Assembly (NCBI GenBank): GCA_963841965.1
Contig: CAWJES010000010.1
Coordinates: 62,001 to 126,000 of the forward strand
Origin: Palsa-459 sp963841965
Lineage (GTDB): Bacteria; Actinomycetota; Acidimicrobiia; Acidimicrobiales; RAAP-2
Length of the DNA: 64,000 nucleotides
Direction: 5' to 3'
The translations under genes were made by a program, and so were the position numbers. Under the pieces are notes generated by a model. The model had not been told where the DNA came from. It searched no databases and saw only the letters and a program-made list of their open reading frames with translations. Below are positions 54,342 to 63,400 of this stretch, piece by piece; within the stretch, counting starts at the first letter, position 1; each line of letters starts with the position of its first letter.

Positions 54342-55694
54342 GTGAGGTCTGGCGTGCGAAACGGACGGCCGGTGGGGACATGGCTTCGAGAGGAATGGCT
54401 CGAACGGCCACTGTCTGGATGGTCGTGTGCCGCTGGATGGCTCACCTCGACGATCATCTTCGTCGGACTAACCCAGTTGTTCGGTGGTCCAACGCAATAT
54501 GACGCCATCCAGACGATCTACTCGACTTGGGCTATCGCACACGGTCACTTCGCGTGCTCGTACCCAAAGTGGGACTGGAATGGTGCGCCGCTGGTCGCTC
54601 CGATCTATCCGCTTCTCGCCGGATCCATCGCTGCTGTGGCCCGCATCGGACACCAGGTCCCTTTTCCTTCGATAGCTCAGTTGGGACCGCACTGCTCAAA
54701 CGTCGTGGCAGACATGTTTCGGTGGTCCGTCCAAAGCGGAGCGATTCCCCCCACTATCCGAGTGAGCTACGTGAGCTGGGTGATCTTGCTGGCCGGCGTC
54801 GTCGCGTTCCTGCGGGCGTCCGGTCGTGGAAGGTGCGGGTGGGAACCAACCGCGGCGGTCTTGGTTGCATGCCTCCCGCCTGCGTTCATGTGCATTCAGG
54901 AATACCTACACCCTGAGGACCTGGTTGCAGTTGGGCTCGCTCTCGGGGGACTTGCATGCGTCCGTGTCAGTTCGTGGACATGGGCCGGAGCCTTGATCGG
55001 TCTTGCGTGCATCTCCCAGCAGTTCGCGCTGCTCATCGCCATTCCCCTGATGATGATCGCTCCACCAGCGCGCCGTCTTCGCTATGTGCTCGGTGCAGCC
55101 GGATCAGTCGCGCTGATCATTTTGCCGCTGGCGTTAATCACCTCGGGACGCGTCCTCAGGGCAGCGTTGCTCGGTTCCGGGAGCTCCTTAGGGTACGGGG
55201 GCACGGTGCTGCGTGAAGTGCACCTCTCGGGTGCCCCGCTGTTCGGAATCTCGCGCATCCTGCCCATCGCGCTCGCGGGCATCCTCGCCGTGTGGGCTCT
55301 GCAGCGGCTCGGCGCAGCCGTCACGGAACCCATCGCGCTGCTTTCCTTGATGGCGACATCACTCTGCTTCCGGCTCGTCTTTGAGCAAAATCTTCTCGGG
55401 TACTACTTCATGGCTGTGGCAGTCCTACTCGTCCTGCTCGATGTGACGGCAGGACGGATCCGCATCGGGTTGGTTGCCTGGCTAGGTCTGTTGGCCTTCG
55501 CCTTTCTTAGGGTCAGCCCAACGGGTTGGCCAACTCCGCGTGTCGCACCCGGCTGGATCTGGCAGATCGTCCTCGTGTCGTCAGCGTTGGCACTTGCCTC
55601 GATTCCGCTATACAAACGCGCGAAAGGAACGTTAGGTCGGGGATCCGGGAACTCGAAAACCAGTTCGATCGGAGCCGAATCCCCACCATGTTGA
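54342..55694 (+). CDS. Polytopic membrane protein, paralogue family A, third copy (pilus locus)
   Basis: 450 residues from GTG 54342. Same blocks as the copies at 35.7 and 39.6 kb: YSTWAIAHGHFACSYP, PIYPLLAGSIAAVARIGHQVPFPS, QLGPHCSNVVADMFRWSVQSG, RASGRGRCGWEPTAAVL, LHPEDLVAVGLALGGLA, SQQFALLIAIPLM and FEQNLLGYYFMAVAVLLVLLDV. About ten membrane segments. Its position between pilD and a pilin gene suggests a role linked to the pilus or surface glycan, for example glycosylation; this is inference from context only. Confidence 0.78.
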   Translation: MRSGVRNGRPVGTWLREEWLERPLSGWSCAAGWLTSTIIFVGLTQLFGGPTQYDAIQTIYSTWAIAHGHFACSYPKWDWNGAPLVAPIYPLLAGSIAAVARIGHQVPFPSIAQLGPHCSNVVADMFRWSVQSGAIPPTIRVSYVSWVILLAGVVAFLRASGRGRCGWEPTAAVLVACLPPAFMCIQEYLHPEDLVAVGLALGGLACVRVSSWTWAGALIGLACISQQFALLIAIPLMMIAPPARRLRYVLGAAGSVALIILPLALITSGRVLRAALLGSGSSLGYGGTVLREVHLSGAPLFGISRILPIALAGILAVWALQRLGAAVTEPIALLSLMATSLCFRLVFEQNLLGYYFMAVAVLLVLLDVTAGRIRIGLVAWLGLLAFAFLRVSPTGWPTPRVAPGWIWQIVLVSSALALASIPLYKRAKGTLGRGSGNSKTSSIGAESPPC

Positions 55695-55804
55695 TATTCG
55701 TCGGCTGGAGTCAATGGATCCACGGATGTGCATCCAATTCGAATTGAAGGGCCAACAGGGGAACGGGCCGAATAGCTCGGCTCTCCGTGCCTTTGGCACT
55801 CAGA

Positions 55805-56242
55805 TCAACTTGCGGAGCCGCAACTTCCTGCGCCTGTGCCTGTTCCCGGAACGTAGGTGGTGACCGCGGTCTGGCCGTTTGTCGCCAGTTGCACGGTGCC
55901 CGCCGCCGTGACACTCACGGTGTAGTGCGTCCCATTACTTGGCCACGACTGCAAGAACGGACCGCTGTTCGACTGTCCCGTGATGTCCGTAGACGTAACA
56001 CTGCCCTTGAGCGACGGGTTGTCGGACTGGAAAGCGGAGATTGCCACTTGGACTGACTTCACATCTGCCTGACAAGCACTCACGACGCTCTGACCAGTCA
56101 CTCCCGCGAGCGAGAAAACCACGACGGACGCGAGGATGCCGAGGACGACGATTACGACCAGGAGCTCGACCAGCGTGAATCCGGCATTCTGCTCCGTTCG
56201 TGTCTTCCTGTGACTTCGAGTGCCGTTCCACATCCGAACCAC
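55805..56242 (-). CDS. Type IV prepilin-like protein (pilin 1)
   Basis: 145 residues. A 20-residue basic leader ends before the processing site AG/FTLVELLVVIVVLGILASVVVF (Gly at -1, Phe +1, Glu +5). The mature region has a Cys in VVSACQADVKSVQ and a second in the C-terminal GAGSCGSAS, probably a disulfide. It ends WPSNGTHYTVSVTAAGTVQLATNGQTAVTTYVPG split across its last third. GTG 56242 follows AAGGAGGGCAT. Closely similar to pilin 2 at 58.2-58.7 kb, including at DNA level in the 3' third. Confidence 0.9.
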   Translation of the reverse strand: MVRMWNGTRSHRKTRTEQNAGFTLVELLVVIVVLGILASVVVFSLAGVTGQSVVSACQADVKSVQVAISAFQSDNPSLKGSVTSTDITGQSNSGPFLQSWPSNGTHYTVSVTAAGTVQLATNGQTAVTTYVPGTGTGAGSCGSAS

Positions 56243-56344
56243 ATGCCCTCCTTGGCGCCGTCGATATGCATCTTCGACGCTCGATCCTCGGTCGCCCTCT
56301 CGCGAGAAAATACCCTACTTTTCAAACTTATGCATGGTCTTCGA

Positions 56345-57055
56345 TCACAGTACGAACTCCATGCGGAGCCCTTCGCTGTCCCACTCGGCGTCCTCAGGCA
56401 CGCGCTTGGCAGCATGTCCGTAGACGCGCCTCGCCGTCCAGAGGAGGGCTGCAACGTCCAGCAGCTGCTTCTCGGGCACGCCAGGGATCTCCGAATCGAT
56501 AATTCTTGAGATCCCCGGGATCTTCTTCTCCAGGATCCTCCTCCGCTCCTCGCGACCGGCATCGGTGTTCTTTCCCCAGAGCAGTGGAGCATCGCCGTTC
56601 AGCTGGTAGAAGCTGAGCTCGGGGTGCCCCTCGTACACGGTGCGCTGACGGTAGGGGGACATCTCGGCGGCCACCTCCATGTACCGCGGCAGCAGCGTGG
56701 CGCTCACTGCGTCGAGGTGACCGTCCCTCCACGAGGACTCACCAAGGAGAACGGCCCTCGTCGGCGGACTGTGGACCGCGATGCCTCGGCGACCCAACAT
56801 GGTTCGGGCCACGCGATCGCAGGTCCTACCACCCATTCCGGGCGTATCGGCGTAGCCAACCGGAGCGTTCACGACGATCGACGTGAACGATGGGCGCTCG
56901 TCAAGCACGTCTGCGAAAGAGTCGTAGAGCTTGGGCTCCTCGGGAGCGAAGGTTGCGCCGTTGATCTTCGCGGTCCCGGCAAGCCAGCGTCGTCCTCTGG
57001 GCGTGATGCCCGCAACGGTGAAATACGGCAGGTCCGGGCCGCGCCGAGATGGCAT
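56345..57055 (-). CDS. DUF429 family protein
   Basis: 236 residues. VAGITPRGRRWLAGTAKINGATF, IVVNAPVGYADTPGMGGRTCDRVARTMLG, VYEGHPELSFYQLNG and LLDVAALLWTARRV with the acidic/His pattern match DUF429, an RNase-H-like fold predicted to be a nuclease. Embedded between pilin 1 and pilT on the same strand, 5 bases after pilT, so probably co-transcribed. No known pilus role. Confidence 0.8.
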   Translation of the reverse strand: MPSRRGPDLPYFTVAGITPRGRRWLAGTAKINGATFAPEEPKLYDSFADVLDERPSFTSIVVNAPVGYADTPGMGGRTCDRVARTMLGRRGIAVHSPPTRAVLLGESSWRDGHLDAVSATLLPRYMEVAAEMSPYRQRTVYEGHPELSFYQLNGDAPLLWGKNTDAGREERRRILEKKIPGISRIIDSEIPGVPEKQLLDVAALLWTARRVYGHAAKRVPEDAEWDSEGLRMEFVL

Positions 57056-57060
57056 GACTG

Positions 57061-58158
57061 TCAGGCCCTGGCTGAGACCAGCCCGATTTGGTCGAGTGCG
57101 CGGGCGAGTTCCTTCGGGTGTGCGGAGACGCTCAGCGCCGAGTCGTAGGTGATGATCCCGTCGTAGATAAGTCTCGCAAGGCTGTTCTCAAGAGTCGTCA
57201 TGCCTTCTTTGGTGCCCGTGATCATGACGTTCTGTAGCTGGTTCGATCGACCTTCGCGGATGAGGTTCCTCACCGGGTTTGTGGCAATGAGGACTTCGAA
57301 CGCGGCCACCATCCCCCCACCGATCTTCGGAATGATCCGCTGGGCGATGATTGCACCAAGTGATGCCGCGAGTTGGACCCTCGTCTGCTCCTGTCGCCAA
57401 GCGGGAAAGACGTCGATGATCCTGTCAATCGCCTGCGGCGCGTCGTTGGTGTGCAGGGTGGCGAAGACAAGGTGGCCCGTCTCCGCCATCGTCAGTGCTA
57501 TCTGGATTGAATCGATGTCTCGCATCTCACCGATGAGCAGTACGTCCGGGTCCTCTCGCAGCGCGGAGCGAAGCGCCCGGTCGAAGGATGGGCTATCGAG
57601 CCCGATCTCGCGTTGGGTCACCGCAGACATCTTGTGGTTGTGTACGTACTCGACGGGGTCCTCAATCGTGAGGATGTGGTCAGCCCGAGTTTCATTGATC
57701 TTGTTCACGATGGCAGCCAATGTCGTGGACTTCCCGCTGCCTGTCGGTCCAGTAACGAGCACGAAACCTCGAGGCAACTCGGCGACCCAGTCCGCGATGG
57801 GTGGCAGGCCCAGGTCCTCGAAGGTAGGAATACGAGCAGGGATGAGGCGCAAGGACAACGCAGTCTGGCCGCGTTGGGTGAAGACACTCCCACGGATGCG
57901 GGCACGATCGAGCCACGAGAACGCGAAGTCAACGTCCTTCTGATCCAACAGGGTCTCCTGCTGGTCGGCGGTCAGGTAAGGGATCGCGATCTCATGGATC
58001 TCGTCCCCAGAGATCACTGGCGCACCGACGATCGGGAGCAATTCGCTGTCAACCCTGATGCGTGGCGGCGAACCTCCGGCGAGGAGGATGTCAGATCCTC
58101 CCTTGTCCCACAGCTCCTGGAGCCATGGATCAAGGGTCCTCACGTTGTCGCTGCTCAT
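57061..58158 (-). CDS. pilT: Type IV pilus retraction ATPase PilT
   Basis: 365 residues, hexameric AAA-like ATPase of the secretion superfamily. Walker A GPTGSGKST (about 136-144), Asp box TIEDPVEYVH, Walker B DVLLIGEMRD and His box ATLHTNDA are intact. The PilT-specific AIRNLIRE-like motif is present as NPVRNLIREGRSNQLQN. A leading GGSDILLAGGSPPRIRVDSEL is the N-terminal PAS-like domain. No PilB/PilC/PilM-Q appears in the window, so the assembly machinery must lie elsewhere. Confidence 0.94.
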   Translation of the reverse strand: MSSDNVRTLDPWLQELWDKGGSDILLAGGSPPRIRVDSELLPIVGAPVISGDEIHEIAIPYLTADQQETLLDQKDVDFAFSWLDRARIRGSVFTQRGQTALSLRLIPARIPTFEDLGLPPIADWVAELPRGFVLVTGPTGSGKSTTLAAIVNKINETRADHILTIEDPVEYVHNHKMSAVTQREIGLDSPSFDRALRSALREDPDVLLIGEMRDIDSIQIALTMAETGHLVFATLHTNDAPQAIDRIIDVFPAWRQEQTRVQLAASLGAIIAQRIIPKIGGGMVAAFEVLIATNPVRNLIREGRSNQLQNVMITGTKEGMTTLENSLARLIYDGIITYDSALSVSAHPKELARALDQIGLVSARA

Positions 58159-58191
58159 GTTTGCGCCTCCCTTACCAACCTAGTGTAGAAG

Positions 58192-58225
58192 CCAGAGTGC
58201 CCGGCACGAATGCCGGGCACTCTGG
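58192..58225 (-). terminator. Perfect 15-bp hairpin between pilin 2 and pilT
   Basis: CCAGAGTGCCCGGCA and TGCCGGGCACTCTGG form an uninterrupted 15-bp stem with tetraloop CGAA. In the transcript it falls 22 bases after the pilin stop and 33 bases before the pilT start. No U-run follows, so it may act as an attenuator or as a 3' stabiliser of the pilin mRNA rather than a full terminator. Confidence 0.6.
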
Positions 58226-58246
58226 ATCATCTTGGAGACAACCTAA

Positions 58247-58686
58247 TCAGCTTGCTGAGCCGCAACTTCCTGCGCCTGTGCCCGTGCCCGGAACGTACGT
58301 GGTGGACCGCAGTCTGACCATTGGTGGCCAACTGCACCACGCCAGCAGCCGTGACGCTCACGGTGTAGTGCGTCCCGTTGCTGCGGCCACGACTGCAGGA
58401 ACGGACCGCTGAGGGCGCTTGCCGTCAGGCTCGTCGAGTTCATGGCCGTGGAGACAGCCGGGTTGTCGGCCTGGAACGCCGCAACGGCGGTCTGGACCGT
58501 CTTCACGTCCGCCTGGCAAGCGGAGACAACAGACTGGCCGGTAACGCCACCAAGGGCGAACACGACGACAGCTGCGAGGATGCCGAGGACGACGATGACG
58601 ATGAGGAGTTCGATCAATGTGAAGCCCGACTCGTCAATCTTGCCTTCGGCCCTCATCTTCCTGAGCCTCTGGTACGTAGCAATCAT
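58247..58686 (-). CDS. Type IV prepilin-like protein (pilin 2), 3' end frameshifted as sequenced
   Basis: ATG 58686 follows GGGAGGAAGGC. The leader ends DESG/FTLIELLIVIVVLGILAAVVVFALGG, then VVSACQADVKTVQTAVAAFQADNPAV. After SGPFLQSWP the open frame turns Arg-rich (to 58243). Aligned by eye with pilin 1, an extra base near 58383 and another near 58304 account for this. With both removed the protein ends SNGTHYTVSVTAAG...TYVPG and GSCGSAS, stopping at TGA 58247. Either two sequencing errors or a silenced/variable pilin. Confidence 0.82.
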
Positions 58687-58933
58687 TGCCTTCCTCCCTT
58701 TCTTCAATACGGTCACGCCGACACTCGGAACAACCCGGATACTGGAAGTCTGATTAACCAAAGAGTAACTTACATAACAATTCTCTAGAAAGCAATAGCA
58801 CATCCGAAGGGGCACCCTGTGGATCTTGGGCTATCCCCCTCGCGGAATTGCCAGTTGTCCGTCGACCAGAGACAAGAAATTTCATCGCTTCGATCAATGC
58901 TGGATGCCAGGCAGGTTCCCACGCTCCACTCGA

Positions 58934-60445
58934 TCAGTAGTACGTGAACGTTGGTCCGCTGGCGCTCGTGCCTCCGGGTGTCGTCACGTTGAAGTAGTAC
59001 GAACCGGCAGTTGGCACGGACGGCGTGTTAATGCCGACGGTGGTCGACCCTTGGACGGAGATCCCCGTAGCTGTGTAGGTCGGCCCACCTCCGACCGGAG
59101 TGAATGTGACTGACGTCGACCCGACGACAAACCCGGTGCCTGTCACCGTGAATCCGGTGCCACCTCCGATCGGTCCCGAGTTCCCGCTAGGACCAGTAAC
59201 CGTCGGCGTCGTCGGAGATGCGAGAAAGACCTGATTCGAGGACTGTGTACTGGTCCCTCCCGAGGTTGTGACCGTGATCCAGTACGTCGTGATGCTCTCG
59301 GGAAGCACAGGCGAGGTGAGTGTGATCGACGTGGAGCTGTTCACCGTCACCGAGCTGGCCGTGACAGTGCTTCCGCCGGATTGCGGCACGAAGTTGACAG
59401 ACGCACCGTTGAAGAACCCCGTCCCGGTGATCGTCATGGCTGTACCCCCGGTCGTCACACCGCTCGTCGGCGTGACTCCGCTCACTCCGCTTGAGCAACT
59501 CCCGTTCGGAAGGACTTCGCCGACACATGGGACGGCCGGCGCGTACACGAAGAGACCGCCGGAAGCATTGAACGCGCTAGTGCCACCCGAAGGGGTCGTG
59601 ACGGTCACGAAGTAGTTGGTCCCCGAGGTGACGCCGGGGGACTTGACCGTGAGCGATGTCGACGTGATGACGGACGGCGAGACCGTGTATACGACGTTGG
59701 ACGAAACCGGCGTCCCTCCGGACTCCGAGACGAAGTTCACGGTCGCACCCGTGGTGAAGCCGGTCCCGACGACCTGAACGATGGTATTTCCCGCCGTCGT
59801 GTACGGCCCGAAGCCGGGCGTGATGTTGGTAACGGTCGGTACCGTAGCGCCCCAGACCCAGCTGTTGATCTGCTGGGCGCTCCCGCAGTAGGCGTTACAC
59901 TCCGAGGTCGTCGGCGCATTGACGCCGGGTGGGTAGTCGTCGAAGGTGACCACAGCTTGCAGGTACGGGTTTGCTGCACACACCGTGGCTGCAGCTGTTG
60001 CCTGAGCTTGGGTCGCGGTCGTCGGAAGCGCCGTCACACACGTCGAGATCGTCACAACCCTGGTGGAGGCGCTCGCAGGATTCCACGTTGAGCTGCACCA
60101 TGAGGCGACGGTGTACCCGGGCACCCCACCGGAGGTGGGTGTCGTCATCTCGGAGATCCACCCCGTCCCCCAGCAGTAGCTCGGAGGACTCGCGTTCAGG
60201 GTCTGCGACGTCGTGAGGAGCGGGGTGTAGCGGATGTTCTGGATCGCGAGGTCTGTCACGCTCGTCGCCGCATACTGCAGGGATCGGGCGGTGTTGAATT
60301 TCGCCGTGTTGTTCAGGTCATTCTCCGCCCAGGTCGTGAGCGCAGCAACGATCAGGCTGACTGCCACGAGGTAGACCAGGGCCAGGACCAGGACGCTGCC
60401 GGACTCGTCCCGCGAAGGGTTCTGGCTCTCGACTGCGTTCGTCAT
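58934..60445 (-). CDS. PilX-like minor pilus protein with three IPT/TIG domains
   Basis: 503 residues from ATG 60445, overlapping the upstream giant gene by ATGA. The N-terminus ESGSVLVLALVYLVAVSLIVAALTTWAE resembles PilX-type pilus-assembly proteins (single membrane helix, about 16-37), followed by a Cys-containing region (about 60-200). Three IPT/TIG domains lie at about 205-305, 320-415 and 425-503; each has a TP..G...GG/TAG...I.GTGF core. A pilin-like anchor carrying TIG repeats suggests a pilus-associated adhesin. No homologue with this exact layout comes to mind. Confidence 0.78.
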   Translation of the reverse strand: MTNAVESQNPSRDESGSVLVLALVYLVAVSLIVAALTTWAENDLNNTAKFNTARSLQYAATSVTDLAIQNIRYTPLLTTSQTLNASPPSYCWGTGWISEMTTPTSGGVPGYTVASWCSSTWNPASASTRVVTISTCVTALPTTATQAQATAAATVCAANPYLQAVVTFDDYPPGVNAPTTSECNAYCGSAQQINSWVWGATVPTVTNITPGFGPYTTAGNTIVQVVGTGFTTGATVNFVSESGGTPVSSNVVYTVSPSVITSTSLTVKSPGVTSGTNYFVTVTTPSGGTSAFNASGGLFVYAPAVPCVGEVLPNGSCSSGVSGVTPTSGVTTGGTAMTITGTGFFNGASVNFVPQSGGSTVTASSVTVNSSTSITLTSPVLPESITTYWITVTTSGGTSTQSSNQVFLASPTTPTVTGPSGNSGPIGGGTGFTVTGTGFVVGSTSVTFTPVGGGPTYTATGISVQGSTTVGINTPSVPTAGSYYFNVTTPGGTSASGPTFTYY

Positions 60446-63400
60446 GATGTGAAGGTGAAGGTCACGGTTGCCGACGTGGCGACGAGATAATTGGTGTCCG
60501 TTGCCTTGGTGGCCGTCACCTTGCACGTCTTACCGGTGTTCCCGTTGTTGGCAGTCAGGGTCGAGCCGGAGATGGTGCAGCCGGACGCGGTGCCGCCTGC
60601 CGTGATCGCGAAGGTGACGGCCCCGGTGCCCGAGCCACCGGTGGTCGTCAAGGTGATGCCGGTGTGCGGACCAGACGCAGGGCTGTTGCTGATAGTCAGC
60701 GTTGCCTGGGTCGCCTTTGAGAAGGTGACGGTGGTCTGCACAGACGCCGTCGCCAGATAGTTGGCGTCGGCGGCCTTGGTCGCGGTCACGAGGCAGGTGC
60801 CCGAGCTCGTGGCGGTGAGGACGGCCCCGGTGACCGAGCAGCCTGTCGCGGTGCCGTTGGTGAAGGCGTAGGTGACGGCCCCGGTGCCCGAGCCGCCCGA
60901 GGTGGCGAGCGTCGGGGTGTAGGCGCTGCCGGTGTAGGTGGCGCTGGTCGTCGTGATCGTGAGGGTCGCCTGGGCGGCCTGGGAGAACGTGACCGTGGTC
61001 TGGACCGAGGACGGCCAGGTAGTTGGCGTCGGCGGCCTTGGTCGCGGTCACGAGGCAGGTGCCCGAGCTCGTGGCGGTGAGGACGGCCCCGGTGACCGAG
61101 CACCTGTCGCGGTGCCGTGCTGGTGAAGGCGTAGGTGACGGCCCCGGTGCCCGAGCCGCCCGAGGTGGCGAGCGTCAGGGTGTAGGCGCTGCCGGTGTAG
61201 GTGGCGCTGGTCGTCGTGATCGTGAGAGCGGCCTGGGTGCCCTTGCCGACCGAGAAGCCCTGGGTCTGCTGGGTGGCCGCCGCGTAGTTGGCGTTGCCCA
61301 CGTCGTTGAAGTCGAGGGTGCAGGTGCCGAAGGCGACGAACGAGACCACGTTCGAGGCGATGGTGCAGACCGACGGTGTCGCCGAGGTGATGACGACCGG
61401 GTCACCCGAGGTCGCGGTGGCCGACGCGGTGTAGGTGGGGCCGTTGACGACGGCGCTGCCCGGGGCGGTCGAGGTGATGGTGATCGCGTTGGCGGCCTGG
61501 GTGAACGTGACCGTGGTCTGGGCCGAGGAGACGGCCAGGTAGTTGGCGTCGGCGGCCTTGGTCGCGGTCACGAGGCAGGTGCCCGAGCTCGTGGCGGTGA
61601 GGACGGCCCCGGTGACCGAGCACCCTGTCGCGGTGCCGTTGGTGAAGGCGTAGGTGACGGCCCCGGTGCCCGAGCCGCCCGAGGTGGCGAGCGTCAGGGT
61701 GTAGGCGCTGCCGTTGTAGGAGGCGCTGGTCGTCGTGATCGTGAGGGCCGCCTGGGTGGCCTGGGTGAAGGTGATCGTGGCCTGGGCGGAGGAGACCGCC
61801 AGGTAGTTCGTGTCCGTGGCCTTGGTCGCGGTCACGAGGCAGGTGCCCGTGGTGGTCGCCGTCAGGGTCGATCCGGCGATCGCGCAGCCCGTGGCGGTGC
61901 CCGTTCCGGTCAGCGCGTAGGTGACGGCCCCGGTGCCCGAGCCGCCCGAGGTGGCGAGGGTCACGGTGTAGGCGCTGCCGTTGTAGGCGGCGCCGGTGGT
62001 CGTGATCGTGAGGGCCGCCTGGGCGGCCTTGTTGAACGTCACCGTGGTCTGGGCCGAGGAGACGGCGTTCCAGTTGGCGTCGGCGGCCTTGGTCGCGGTC
62101 ACGAGGCAGGTGCCCGAGCTCGTGGCGGTGAGGACGGCCCCCGTGACCGAGCAGCCTGTCGCGGTGCCGTTGGTGAAGGCGTAGGTGACGGCCCCGGTGC
62201 CCGAGCCGCCCGAGGTGGCGAGCGTCAGGGTGTAGGCGCTGCCGGTGTAGGTGGCGCTGGTCGTCGTGATCGTGAGGGCGGCCTGGGTGCCCTTGCCGAC
62301 CGAGAAGCCCTGGGTCTGCTGGGTGGCCGCCGCGTAGTTGGCGTTGCCCACGTCGTTGAAGTCGAGGGTGCAGGTGCCGAAGGCGACGAACGAGACCACG
62401 TTCGAGGCGATGGTGCAGACCGACGGTGTCGCCGAGGTGATGACGACCGGGTCACCCGAGGTCGCGGTGGCCGACGCGGTGTAGGTGGGGCCGTTGACGA
62501 CGGCGCTGCCCGGGGCGGTCGAGGTGATGGTGATCGCGTTGGCGGCCTTGTTGAACGTGACCGTGGTCTGGGCCGAGGAGACGGCCAGGTAGTTGGCGTC
62601 GGCGGCCTTGGTCGCGGTCACGAGGCAGGTGCCCGAGCTCGTGGCGGTGAGGACGGCCCCGGTGACCGAGCAGCCTGTCGCGGTGCCGTTGGTGAAGGCG
62701 TAGGTGACGGCCCCGGTGCCCGAGCCGCCCGAGGTGGCGAGCGTCAGGGTGTAGGCGCTGCCGTTGTAGGAGGCGCTGGTCGTCGTGATCGTGAGGGCCG
62801 CCTGGGTGGCCTTTGTGAAGGTGATCGTCGTCTGGACGGACGACGTTGCGTTCCAGTTCGCGTCACCGGCCTTGGTCGCGGTCACGAGGCAGGTGCCCGT
62901 GGTGGTCGCCGTCAGGGTCGATCCGGCGATCGCGCAGCCCGTGGCGGTGCCCGTTCCGGTCAGCGCGTAGGTGACGGCCCCGGTGCCCGAGCCGCCCGAG
63001 GTGGCGAGGGTCAGGGTGTAGCCGGTGCCGTTGTAGGCGGCGCCGGTGGTCGTGATCGTGAGGGCGGCCTGGGTCCCCTTGCTGACGCTGAACGTCTGGG
63101 TCTGCTGCGCGGCCGCCACATAGTTCACATTGCCGGGGTCGTTGAAGTCGAGCGTGCATGTGCCGATGGCGAAATACGAGACCGAGCCCGACGAAATGGT
63201 GCAGACCGACGGCGTCGCGGAGGTGATCGCGACCGCATCCCCGGATGTTGCCGTTGCGGTCGGCGTGTAGGTCGTCCCGCCCACGGACGCCATCGACGGC
63301 GCAGTCGACGTGACGGTGATCGCATTAGCCGCTTGGGCGATCGTGAAGCTGGTGCTCGTCGCGGGCGTCAACGTGCCGTCGGTTGCTGCCAGCGTGTACC

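Noticed and set aside
61141..63085. Possible CRISPR or non-coding repeat array
   Set aside because: Repeat units are long, adjacent and in frame as protein domains, with no unique spacers.
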